Shown here one piece after another: positions 1-6,259 of a stretch of DNA of 13,616 bases. The DNA is from Dehalococcoidia bacterium (lineage in GTDB: Bacteria; Chloroflexota; Dehalococcoidia; UBA3495). Each line of letters starts with the position of its first letter. Position 1 is the first letter of the stretch. The notes below the pieces were generated by a model that ran no database searches, had not been told where the DNA came from, and saw only the letters and a list, made by a program, of their open reading frames with translations. The stretch is taken from assembly GCA_002730485.1 (NCBI GenBank), contig PCAH01000109.1, positions 1-13,616 on the forward strand, read 5' to 3'. The translations under genes were made by a program, and so were the position numbers.

Positions 1-507
1 GTCAACGACCACACCATCGCCGACTTGGCCCGGCACTTCAAGGGCACCGGCCACATCGTCCGCTACATCGAATATATGGACGTTGGAAACAGGAACGGCT
101 GGCAGTCAGAACACGTTGTCTCCGCCGAGGAGATAATCTCCCGCATCGACGCTGAAATGCCCCTTGAACCCACCGAAAGCAACTATCAAGGTGAGGTCGC
201 CACAAGGTACCGTTATAAGGACGGCAGCGGGGAGATAGGCCTGATTGCCTCGGTGACCAAGCCCTTCTGCGGCGACTGCACCAGGGTGAGGCTGTCCACC
301 GACGGCAAGATTTTCACTTGTCTCTTTGCCAGTGAGGGCGTCAGCCTGATGGACCCCATTCGGGAGGGTGCCACCGACGACGACCTGCGAGAGCTCATCA
401 CCAGCACCTGGTCCGTCCGCTCCGATCGGTACTCGGAGGAACGGGCCGCCTCGCCCAACGAACCAGGGGCACCAAGAAAGATCGAGATGTACCAGATAGG
501 GGGGTAG
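1..507 (+). CDS. moaA: GTP 3',8-cyclase MoaA, C-terminal part (5' end outside window)
   Basis: MoaA is a radical-SAM enzyme that starts molybdenum cofactor synthesis by turning GTP into 3',8-cyclo-GTP, which MoaC then processes. The frame is open from base 1, so only about the last 168 codons are present. The N-terminal SAM-cluster motif lies outside the window. The family block GHIVRYIEYMDVGNRNGW is seen near the start. The C-terminal [4Fe-4S] ligands appear as CGDC, 13 residues, then C (CX2CX13C), with the GTP-contacting TRVRL arginines between them. The protein ends in Gly-Gly (QIGG), the tail expected for active MoaA. moaC lies downstream on the same strand with rnhA between, so the three probably share a transcript. 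Family assignment is secure. Confidence 0.96.
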   Translation, partial: VNDHTIADLARHFKGTGHIVRYIEYMDVGNRNGWQSEHVVSAEEIISRIDAEMPLEPTESNYQGEVATRYRYKDGSGEIGLIASVTKPFCGDCTRVRLSTDGKIFTCLFASEGVSLMDPIREGATDDDLRELITSTWSVRSDRYSEERAASPNEPGAPRKIEMYQIGG

Positions 508-577
508 GGAGCCATCGGCGTTCAGCGTTCAGCAGCAGGTCAAGCTGAAAGCGGGCGGCTGTCGGCTATAAGGTTTT

Positions 578-979
578 ATGCAGATTAGCGGATATGTGAT
601 TCACACCGACGGCGCATGCAAGGGAAATCCCGGCCGGGGTGGTTGGGGTGCCGTCATCGAACAGAACGGCAACCAGACCATCATCTCCGGCGGCGAACCC
701 CAGACGACAAATAACCGCATGGAAATGACGGCCGTCATCAAGGGCCTGGAGGCCATCGACCCTTCTGCTCCCGTGCTGATCAGTTCAGACAGCACCTACG
801 TGATCAATACCATGACCAAGGGCTGGAAGCGCAAGGCCAACCATGACCTCTGGGAACAACTGGACCGGCTGGTCAAGAACAGGGACGTCTCCTGGCGCTG
901 GGTCCGCGGCCACAACGGGGATCGGGGCAACGAACTTGCCGACTCAGCCGCCACCAAAGAGGCCGGAACCGCCAAATAA
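578..979 (+). CDS. rnhA: Ribonuclease HI
   Basis: RNase HI cuts the RNA strand of RNA-DNA hybrids (R-loops, Okazaki primers) in the cytoplasm. The 133-residue product shows the whole active site: D11 in TDGACKGNPG, E49 in NNRMEM, D71 in SSDSTY, H112 in RGHNGD and D122 in NELAD. The E. coli enzyme has about 155 residues. The shortfall lies mainly at residues 82-92 (GWKRKANHDLW), where the basic protrusion ('handle') that helps grip the hybrid is shortened. The start is the ATG at 578, with AAGG at 570-573 four bases upstream. It sits between moaA and moaC on the same strand, an unusual place for a nucleic-acid enzyme. Confidence 0.95.
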   Translation: MQISGYVIHTDGACKGNPGRGGWGAVIEQNGNQTIISGGEPQTTNNRMEMTAVIKGLEAIDPSAPVLISSDSTYVINTMTKGWKRKANHDLWEQLDRLVKNRDVSWRWVRGHNGDRGNELADSAATKEAGTAK

Positions 980-1006
980 GGCCCGCCAAGGGAGCACAGC
1001 TACGTT

Positions 1007-1510
1007 ATGTCTACCACCAACAATGACCCCGACATTCACCTGACCCATCTGGACGAGCAGGGCAACGCCAAGATGGTTGATGTGGGCGATAAAGACATCA
1101 CCAGCCGAGTGGCTGTGGCCCGAGGCCATGTGTCCATCCAACCGGAGACGCTGCGCCTCATCAAAGAAGGACTGATGAAGAAGGGCGATGTCCTGACCAT
1201 TGCCCAGATCGCCGGCATCATGGGCGCCAAGAAAACGTCAGAGCTCATTCCGCTTTGTCATCCGTTGCCGTTGGACAAGGTGGATGTGGACCTCGAGTTG
1301 GATGATGCGGGATGCCGAATAAATATCTCGGCCACTGCCAAGACCACTTCCCGCACCGGGGTGGAGATGGAAGCCCTAACTGCCGTCACAGTGGCGGCGC
1401 TCACCCTCTACGACATGTGCAAAGCCGTGGACCGGGGCATGCGCATCGAAGGCGTCCGACTGGTGCAAAAAAGCGGTGGCCGCAGCGGAGACATCAACCT
1501 AGAACCCTAG
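1007..1510 (+). CDS. moaC: Cyclic pyranopterin monophosphate synthase MoaC
   Basis: MoaC converts the MoaA product into cyclic pyranopterin monophosphate, the second half of step one of molybdenum cofactor synthesis. The 167-residue protein carries the family blocks [35 protein letters not shown] and [20 protein letters not shown], and the KSGGRSG tail. By alignment with E. coli numbering (offset 8), the active-site residues are K59, H85, E120, E122, D136 and K139, all present. A purine-rich AAGGGAG lies upstream of the ATG. Together with moaA, this predicts that the organism makes molybdopterin enzymes. The gene ends convergently with the flavin monooxygenase gene on the other strand. Confidence 0.97.
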   Translation: MSTTNNDPDIHLTHLDEQGNAKMVDVGDKDITSRVAVARGHVSIQPETLRLIKEGLMKKGDVLTIAQIAGIMGAKKTSELIPLCHPLPLDKVDVDLELDDAGCRINISATAKTTSRTGVEMEALTAVTVAALTLYDMCKAVDRGMRIEGVRLVQKSGGRSGDINLEP

Positions 1511-1595
1511 TCGGTCGGCACGCCGCGTTTTCATGAGACCGCGTTTTCTTCCCAGGAGTGCGTTTCCGAAGCTGATTCCCCTCAGCTAAAAAAGC

Positions 1596-2765
1596 TTAGA
1601 AATTCCCCTGCGGGTCCATGCCCATGAAGAACTGTCCGGCGGTCTCAAAGTGGGTCGCCCGTCCCTGGATATGCTGGGAAACCACGTGAATGTCTTGGAA
1701 CTGCCGCTGTATCGGGTTCGTGTCCAAGATGGCATTGGAGCCGCAGAGCTCATAGGCCGTATCGACGATCTCCTTGGCCTTCCTGATGCCAAAGGTGGCG
1801 GCCAGCCTCAACTTGACCCGTTGTTCTGTGGTCAGCGGTGTACCCGATTCCGCGCTTTCCCACACTGAAGCATGCGCCTCTCTCAAGAACGCCTTGGCGG
1901 AGTGCCATACGGCCTCGGTCTCCCCTATGATCCTCTGGGTGGTTGGCTCATCCTGAAGCAGCCTGAAAGCACGGCCCGGAATCTTGACTTCCGCCAGTTC
2001 CATCGCCGTTGCCAAACTGGTCTTGGCGATGCCCAGGGCCACGGTTGAGAACCCAGTTGCGAACAGCAATGTGATCGGTATCCCATACGCAGGGCCGGCT
2101 TCTCGGGGTACGTTGGTCGGACTGTAGGCCCTCTCTTCGGGAATGAACATGCCATCCACTTCAAAACTGAAGCTGGCGGTTCCCCTGAGTCCCTGAACCG
2201 GCCAGAAGTCCACGAATTTAACCTCGTTCTTGGGTATCAGCATCACGCGTCCGGATTCCCTGTTGAACACAGCGTCCGGTTGCGCCCCCTCAGGCAGTAC
2301 CGGGGCCAGGGCCGCAATCCAAGTTGCATGGGTGATCCCGCTGCTGAAATTCCACCGGCCGCTTAGCTTGTAACCGCCGTCGCATGGGATGGCCCTTGCC
2401 GAGGACTCGGGCGGCCCGTTGGTCACCACTGCGCGCCCATCTGCGTAGATCTCATCCGCAATGCCTTTGGGCATCCGGAGCGAGTTTATGGAGAATACAT
2501 TGTTCTGGTTGATGCACCATCCGGTGGAGCCGTCCACGGCGGCGAAGATTTCCAGAATCTTAACGAAATCCGGGTGGTCTAGCTGGGCGCCGCCCAGGGA
2601 TTTGGGCAGCAATAACCGGAAGAACCCCTTGTCGGCCATCTCATCCGTCAGTGCTGTGGGAAATTGTCGGTCGTTATCGATCTGATCGGCATTTTCAGCT
2701 ACGCGTTCGGCCAGTTCATGGGCCGTGTCAAAGTAGTAATTTAAGTCGTGTTGGGGAAACGCCAT
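1596..2765 (-). CDS. Flavin-dependent monooxygenase, acyl-CoA dehydrogenase fold (HsaA/DszC/HpaB-like)
   Basis: This 389-residue protein has the acyl-CoA dehydrogenase fold as used by two-component (group D) flavin monooxygenases such as HsaA and DszC, which take reduced flavin from a partner reductase. Visible signs are an N-terminal helical part ending in LLLPKSLGGAQLDHPDF (about 51-67), the middle-domain motif LSGRWNFSSGITHATW (about 134-149), GLRGTASFSFEVDGMFIPEE for the beta domain, and the C-terminal RQFQDIHVVSQH helix. An AAGGTGA lies just upstream of the ATG at 2765. No reductase gene is in the window. It is transcribed away from a paralogue at 3082-4236. A genuine acyl-CoA dehydrogenase is the alternative. 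The substrate cannot be read from the sequence. Confidence 0.85.
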   Translation of the reverse strand: MAFPQHDLNYYFDTAHELAERVAENADQIDNDRQFPTALTDEMADKGFFRLLLPKSLGGAQLDHPDFVKILEIFAAVDGSTGWCINQNNVFSINSLRMPKGIADEIYADGRAVVTNGPPESSARAIPCDGGYKLSGRWNFSSGITHATWIAALAPVLPEGAQPDAVFNRESGRVMLIPKNEVKFVDFWPVQGLRGTASFSFEVDGMFIPEERAYSPTNVPREAGPAYGIPITLLFATGFSTVALGIAKTSLATAMELAEVKIPGRAFRLLQDEPTTQRIIGETEAVWHSAKAFLREAHASVWESAESGTPLTTEQRVKLRLAATFGIRKAKEIVDTAYELCGSNAILDTNPIQRQFQDIHVVSQHIQGRATHFETAGQFFMGMDPQGNF

Positions 2766-2922
2766 CTTGTTCTCACCTTGAAAAATCGAGGCTCTCGGAG
2801 GATACCTTCACGTTGGAACCAACCGAGGCCGTATCTAAAACATATCTGGTCTGATAGTCCATTGGCCGGAGCCTAGACTCGGCCGTGTTGTGGAGCATCA
2901 TGGGCCAGGGAGACCGCCGCAA

Positions 2923-2950
2923 ATTTAAGACTATCACCTCGCATTGTCAA
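2923..2950 (-). promoter_or_regulatory. Candidate sigma-70-type promoter for the 1596-2765 gene
   Basis: On the minus strand a perfect TTGACA (2950 to 2945) is followed after 16 bases by TTAAAT (2928 to 2923), a 4/6 match to TATAAT. Transcription would start near 2915 and give a leader of about 150 bases before the ATG at 2765. The motif was read by eye, so it is plausible but unproven. Confidence 0.4.
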
Positions 2951-2973
2951 TCACGCCCGTGAAATTCCCAGCC

Positions 2974-3002
2974 TTGCCCCGCCATATTTTCGCTTTTACA
3001 AT
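2974..3002 (+). promoter_or_regulatory. Candidate sigma-70-type promoter for the 3082-4236 gene
   Basis: TTGCCC at 2974-2979 (4/6 to TTGACA), a 17-base spacer, then TACAAT at 2997-3002 (5/6 to TATAAT). Transcription would start near 3009, about 73 bases before the chosen ATG. Its -35 box lies only 24 bases from the -35 box of the minus-strand candidate, so the two promoters would sit back to back and could share an operator. Confidence 0.4.
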
Positions 3003-3081
3003 GCAGGCCCCCTGTCCTTCACCAGGGTCTGTCTTTACGGATCGAACTTTTCCAAGCCATACGCCACAACGCGGAGGTTTC

Positions 3082-4236
3082 ATGACCAGTGGAGCATTAT
3101 CCTCGGACGAGTTACTTCGGCGGGCCTCGGACATGCTTCCGATCCTCAGAGAAAGGGCGGCTGAGACAGAGAACCTTCGCAGAATCCCTGATGAGACCGT
3201 GCGGGAGCTCCATGCTTCAAAACTGCTGCGTATCGGCGTTCCCAAGATGTTTGGCGGCCTTGATGTCGACTACAGTTTGATGTTTGAGGTGGGAGCTCTG
3301 TTGGGGAGCGCCTGCGCCGCCACCTCGTGGTGTTTTTGCATCTGGACAGCCCACTCCTGGTTGGTCGGACATTGGCCGAAAGAAGCTCAACATGAGGTCT
3401 TCGGTCAAGGCCCAGATGTTCTCAGTTCGAGCTCCCTCAACCCCGGGAAATCCACCCTGGAAAAGACCTTGGGCGGGTTCAACCTCTCAGGACGATGGGA
3501 ATTCTCCAGCGGGTCTGACACCGCTGAGTGGGTGATGGTTGGCGCGATAGGCTCAGATGGACTGGTCTGGGTGTTGGTGCCTCGCTCTGATTACGAGATC
3601 GCCGATACCTGGTTTGTGTCCGGTCTCAAGGGCACTGGAAGCAAGGACATCATCATCAAGGATGCCTTTGTCCCTGATTACCGGGTATTGGATTTTCAGC
3701 GATCCGGCAACGGAGATTGGACTGGATGGGAGATGCACCAGCAAGACCGCTATCGCCTACCTGCCCCCGTACTGCTTGGGTGGGACCTGGTCACGCCTAT
3801 GCTTGGAATAGCCCAGGGAGCGATCGAAGAGTTCACGGCCAAGCTTGCCGGCACATCAGGGCCAGGCAGGACGGCAGATTCAGAGGGAGTGCAGCTACGG
3901 TTGTCCCAGTCTTCTGCAGAACTGGATTCTGCTCGCGCTCTGATGAACGAAGACATCGTGGAGATGTTTAAGAAGGCTCAAACCGGTGATGAGTTCAGCA
4001 CGATGGAGCGAGCCAGAATCAGACGGGATAAGGCTTATATAGCCCAGCTGTGCTTGAGTTCGGTAAACCGGCTATTCGAGTTCAGCGGCGGCCACGGCAT
4101 CTTCGAATCTGGAATCCTGCAGCGCTTTCACCGTGATATCCAGGCGGCGGTTCGTCGCGACGGGTTCATGATGGAATTTGGCGGGCTGCAATACGCCCGT
4201 GTCGCCCTTGGGCTCGATCCAAACGGGAGGATCTAG
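3082..4236 (+). CDS. Flavin-dependent monooxygenase, acyl-CoA dehydrogenase fold (second paralogue)
   Basis: The 384-residue product belongs to the same family as the divergent gene next to it: RIGVPKMFGGLDVDYSLMF in the helical domain, LSGRWEFSSGSDTAEW in the middle domain, GLKGTGSKDIIIKDAFVPDY in the beta domain, and the RFHRDIQAAVRR helix near the end. The frame stays open 5' to 2944, but the ATG at 3082 is preferred because GGAGG lies at 3073-3077, four bases upstream. The residues before it (47 in the longer version) look unlike the family. The role is probably hydroxylation or oxidation of an organic substrate with reduced flavin supplied by a separate reductase. Whether the two paralogues are subunits or have different substrates cannot be told. 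Confidence 0.86.
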   Translation: MTSGALSSDELLRRASDMLPILRERAAETENLRRIPDETVRELHASKLLRIGVPKMFGGLDVDYSLMFEVGALLGSACAATSWCFCIWTAHSWLVGHWPKEAQHEVFGQGPDVLSSSSLNPGKSTLEKTLGGFNLSGRWEFSSGSDTAEWVMVGAIGSDGLVWVLVPRSDYEIADTWFVSGLKGTGSKDIIIKDAFVPDYRVLDFQRSGNGDWTGWEMHQQDRYRLPAPVLLGWDLVTPMLGIAQGAIEEFTAKLAGTSGPGRTADSEGVQLRLSQSSAELDSARALMNEDIVEMFKKAQTGDEFSTMERARIRRDKAYIAQLCLSSVNRLFEFSGGHGIFESGILQRFHRDIQAAVRRDGFMMEFGGLQYARVALGLDPNGRI

Positions 4237-4238
4237 CA

Positions 4239-4254
4239 GGGGACCGTGGTCCCC
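4239..4254 (+). terminator. Strong GC hairpin between convergent genes
   Basis: GGGGACC (4239-4245) and GGTCCCC (4248-4254) form a 7-bp inverted repeat three bases after the stop of the + strand monooxygenase gene and 18 bases before the end of the minus-strand gene. No T run follows on either strand. It could act as a weak two-way terminator or simply protect the transcript 3' ends. Confidence 0.35.
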
Positions 4255-4271
4255 CCAACCAAAAGTCCCAC

Positions 4272-4688
4272 CTAGTCGGGTTCACCTTGGCGTGCGAGTT
4301 CCACCTGAAGCACTTGTATCGCCGCCGTGGCGTAGGCGATGTACTGCTCTGGAGTAAGATCCAACTCCGTGAGCTGCTCCACATGGTCAACCTCCGCGGG
4401 CCCAACCGCCCCTGGGATCATCCTAAGGTCCAACTCAGAAATCTCGCCGTTGGGCAGGATCACCACGCAACCAAGGTCGTTTGGTAACTGGAATTCAGGG
4501 CTGGGCGGCATCTCCAACTCGATGGCTTGCAGGGTAGTCATGCCATAGAAAGAGGGGAAGCGATCTAGCTTGGCGGCCAGAGCAACCACCGTCGCCCGCA
4601 ATCGGTCGGCCATCACACGTAATTGGGCTTCTGGAGTGTTCTCTGGAGCAGAGGAATCGGGGGTTGTACCTTCAGATGGGGTCGTCAT
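4272..4688 (-). CDS. Hypothetical protein, 138 residues
   Basis: I do not recognise this protein. The N-terminal 20 residues are rich in Thr, Ser, Pro and Glu and look disordered. A helical stretch follows (about 21-42, RVMADRLRATVVALAAKL), then a central part with a beta-like segment LGCVVILPNGEISELDLRMI, and a C-terminal helix rich in Ala and Gln (PEQYIAYATAAIQVLQVEL). There is no signal peptide, membrane segment or Cys cluster; the only cysteine is in LGCVV. Its codon use looks normal and the overlapping frames are much shorter and less protein-like, so I take it as real. The ribosome binding site is weak (GGG close to the ATG). It is convergent with the monooxygenase gene. Function unknown. 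Confidence 0.7.
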   Translation of the reverse strand: MTTPSEGTTPDSSAPENTPEAQLRVMADRLRATVVALAAKLDRFPSFYGMTTLQAIELEMPPSPEFQLPNDLGCVVILPNGEISELDLRMIPGAVGPAEVDHVEQLTELDLTPEQYIAYATAAIQVLQVELARQGEPD

Positions 4689-4724
4689 TGCCCGATTCTA
4701 TACTTCCAATGCCTTATACGCTAA

Positions 4725-4754
4725 TTGACACTGCCAAACAGAGGCCATTAACAT
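4725..4754 (+). promoter_or_regulatory. Candidate promoter upstream of the tRNA
   Basis: A perfect TTGACA at 4725-4730, 18 bases, then TAACAT at 4749-4754 (4/6 to TATAAT), pointing at the tRNA that begins about 130 bases downstream. It is the only good -35 box I see before the tRNA. The long leader would need to be trimmed off. Confidence 0.3.
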
Positions 4755-4756
4755 AG

Positions 4757-4837
4757 TTAGTCGAGGCCAAAATCCATCGCGGCTCGCCCATCTTCCTCCA
4801 CTTGGAAGTAGGCAGGCTCGATGATGATTGGACTCAT
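4757..4837 (-). CDS. Possible 26-residue ORF or remnant of a C-terminus
   Basis: On the minus strand an ATG at 4837 opens a 26-codon ORF reading MSPIIIEPAYFQVEEDGRA and ending MDFGLD. GAGGGG touches the ATG, which is too close for a good ribosome binding site. The frame stays open upstream (AIWRPPDQPPGCASEG) as far as the tRNA, where it meets a stop. It could therefore be the tail of a gene that once extended through the place now occupied by the tRNA. Both readings are speculative. Confidence 0.2.
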   Translation of the reverse strand: MSPIIIEPAYFQVEEDGRAAMDFGLD

Positions 4838-4882
4838 CCCCTCAGAGGCACACCCTGGCGGCTGGTCGGGTGGTCTCCAGAT

Positions 4883-4958
4883 GGCACCGTAGCTCAGTGG
4901 TTAGAGCGGGCGCTTCATAAGCGCTAGGTCACTGGTTCGAACCCAGTCGGTGCCACCA
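4883..4958 (+). tRNA. tRNA, anticodon CAT (elongator Met or Ile2)
   Basis: A full cloverleaf can be folded: acceptor GGCACCG (4883-4889) with CGGTGCC (4948-4954), D stem GCTC/GAGC, anticodon stem GGCGC/GCGCT around the loop TTCATAA, T stem ACTGG/CCAGT around TTCGAAC, discriminator A at 4955 and an encoded CCA at 4956-4958. The anticodon is CAT. It is not the initiator: base 1 pairs with base 72 and there are no three G-C pairs in the anticodon stem. The body (AGCTCAGTGGTTAGAGC and the GGCG..TCATAA..CGCT..GGTC arm) is closer, from memory, to bacterial tRNA-Ile2, whose C34 becomes lysidine, than to elongator Met. That choice is an inference. Confidence 0.95.
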
Positions 4959-5335
4959 TTTGACAAATATACGCACAAATGTGAGGCTAGAAGCAGCTTT
5001 CCCTGGAGGGTGGTGACATCTCGCATGTAATTGGTCAGGTTCTGGACTCCTGATCCGGGGTCAAAGTCGAAGGTGTTGGTGATGAACGCGGCAGATGCGC
5101 CAGCGGATACGGTGGTCAGATCTTGATCCGACATCAAAGCCTCTATGGAACGTTGAATCGCATCCCATTCAGCCACTGCCGCACCCTCGTCGCCACGGTC
5201 GGAAAACTGGACCACCGCGGGCACCACAACTGCCGCCAACGCCACGATTATTCCCACCACCACCAACAGTTCTATCAAAGTGAATTCACCCTGGTTTCGC
5301 AGCCTTTTAATTGGGGTGCCAGAAACATTCCTCAT
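4901..5335 (-). pseudogene. Type IV prepilin-like protein, probably 3'-truncated at the tRNA
   Basis: Type IV pilins and pseudopilins are exported, cut by prepilin peptidase and assembled into pili or secretion filaments. This frame has a short basic leader (MRNVSGTPIKRLRNQG) and the hallmark N-terminal helix EFTLIELLVVVGIIVALAAV at about 17-36, with the conserved Glu five residues after the Phe. A glutamate sits between the leader Gly16 and Phe18, so the usual G|F cleavage site is altered. AAGG lies just before the ATG at 5335. From about residue 112 the sequence stops looking pilin-like. Residues 126-144 are the antisense of the tRNA (WVRTSDLALMKRPL is a typical tRNA-antisense peptide) and the stop falls inside it. 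The 3' end therefore seems replaced; a shortened protein could still be made. Confidence 0.6.
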
Positions 5336-5353
5336 TGGACCTTTTCTCCAATG

Positions 5354-5377
5354 GAAATACGCCTTTCGGCGTATTTC
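5354..5377 (-). promoter_or_regulatory. Perfect hairpin with GAAA tetraloop in the pilin leader
   Basis: Read on the minus strand, GAAATACGCC, the loop GAAA, then GGCGTATTTC form an uninterrupted 10-bp stem closed by a GNRA-type tetraloop. It lies about 18 bases before the pilin ATG, just ahead of GGAGAAAAGG. No T run follows, so it is not an intrinsic terminator. It could be a cis-regulatory element, one arm of a riboswitch, or an RNA processing or stability site between the upstream exported-protein gene and the pilin. Confidence 0.55.
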
Positions 5378-5492
5378 GCTACAACAATCCTGCCCGCTTG
5401 AACCCTCGTGTCACAACCAACCGGTTTGGAAAGTTAATCGTTATGTTAATGCTATTACGGAAGAGGTGTAATAAACAGCCGTTGCCTTCAGG

Positions 5493-5903
5493 TTAGTTTT
5501 GAACGTACCAGACACCTACCTCAGCTCCTGCGGCGGCCTCTTTGCGACTGATTGGCTCGGCAACGACCTTCGGTTCCTCATCAGCTTGGACCGATACGCG
5601 AGGGGTTGTCGCTATGGGGGACAGGGAGGCACAAACGCCATCATCTAACATCATCAGGAACACTGTCGGCAGCTCGTCCAACTGGTCTTCCTCGGTGGTT
5701 TTCGCACTTACGAAAGTTGTTGTGTGGATCTCGGAACTGGAGGCGCATACCTCGTTTTCCATTTCCGTCATGTACACATTGGAGTCCACTTCAAATGCCG
5801 AGACTTGCTCGGGTGCGTTGGTCCCTCCGTCCACCGGAGAGAAGGCCAGAACTCCGGCCACCAGAACTAGAAGTAAGATGAAGATTGCAAATTTGTTTCT
5901 CAT
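5493..5903 (-). CDS. Small exported protein with a duplicated Cys-containing unit
   Basis: The 136-residue protein is not one I recognise. It opens with an export signal (MRNKFAIFILLLVLVAGVLA, basic start then 16 hydrophobic residues) with likely cleavage near residue 20-25, or a retained N-terminal anchor. The rest is acidic and contains two similar units of about 29 residues (44-72 and 82-110). Both hold VCAS, a Ser two residues on, Ile, Thr-Thr and a closing Glu-Glu. The two cysteines, C53 and C91, are the only ones and could form a disulfide. GAGGGG lies three bases before the ATG. It is upstream of the pilin gene on the same strand with a 157-base gap, so it may belong to the same surface-structure operon. 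Function unknown. Confidence 0.72.
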   Translation of the reverse strand: MRNKFAIFILLLVLVAGVLAFSPVDGGTNAPEQVSAFEVDSNVYMTEMENEVCASSSEIHTTTFVSAKTTEEDQLDELPTVFLMMLDDGVCASLSPIATTPRVSVQADEEPKVVAEPISRKEAAAGAEVGVWYVQN

Positions 5904-6045
5904 GTCCCCTCACGATCAAACAATAATCGGTCTCTCGACCAGTGCGCTCTGACCTTTCCATCAGAGCTGTCGAACATCTTTCATCCGACACTCACGATTA
6001 TCAGTCAGGATCAGCGTGGGGTCTGTGACACTAAACCTAATTCGG

Positions 6046-6061
6046 TGTGACGTTCGTCACG
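6046..6061. promoter_or_regulatory. CRP/FNR-family-like operator
   Basis: TGTGACGTTCGTCACG matches the TGTGA-N6-TCACA consensus of CRP-type regulators at 9 of 10 positions. Its core GTGACG-TT-CGTCAC is a perfect inverted repeat. It lies 143 bases upstream of the ATG of the exported-protein gene and about 200 bases before the + strand gene. No regulator gene of this family is in the window, so the binding protein is unknown. Confidence 0.45.
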
Positions 6062-6158
6062 TCTCTCCAATGCCCCGGAGATTGCCTGGTGGTTCCCCAG
6101 TTATTTCCCCATTAGGACACCGCAAACTGGCGGTTACCATTGATTTTAAGGAGGCGGA

Positions 6159-6185
6159 ATGATATCCAAATATATAGGCGAATAA
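6159..6185 (+). CDS. Possible 8-residue leader ORF
   Basis: A perfect AAGGAGG at 6148-6154 stands four bases before an ATG that opens only eight codons (MISKYIGE) and then TAA. The ribosome binding site is better than that of most genes nearby. It could be a translated leader ahead of the 6260 gene or the start of a decayed gene. No downstream attenuator hairpin is evident. Confidence 0.25.
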   Translation: MISKYIGE

Positions 6186-6259
6186 GGTTTTGCCCCATAC
6201 CCAAGCGACGTTTCTGATCCAACCACAGGCGTCTGACCACCCTTCGGAGCTATTAGCAA

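Larger units (their letters stand above)
5904..6259. other. Gene-poor spacer between divergent genes
   Basis: This stretch of about 356 bases separates the exported-protein gene (minus) from the 80-residue protein gene (plus). I see no protein gene of normal size on either strand. It holds a CRP/FNR-like palindrome at 6046-6061, a second TGTGA half-site at 6024-6028 exactly 22 bases earlier, and an 8-codon ORF behind a perfect Shine-Dalgarno at 6148-6185. Confidence 0.6.

Noticed and set aside
518..549. Tandem GCGTTCA repeat plus TTCAGC/GCTGAA hairpin between moaA and rnhA
   Set aside because: Short 7-base duplication and a 6-bp stem with a 10-base loop. No T run and no second copy in the window, so I do not count it as a terminator or a REP element.
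1570..1593. Inverted repeat AGCTGA/TCAGCT followed by six A between moaC and the minus-strand gene, as a terminator
   Set aside because: For either strand the run is on the wrong side: A after the stem on +, or U before the stem on -. The stem is only 6 bp and AT-rich.
5542..5952. 136-codon + strand ORF opposite the exported protein gene
   Set aside because: It is the mirror of the minus-strand gene, has no ribosome binding site and its peptide shows no domain, while the minus frame has a signal peptide and a good Shine-Dalgarno.
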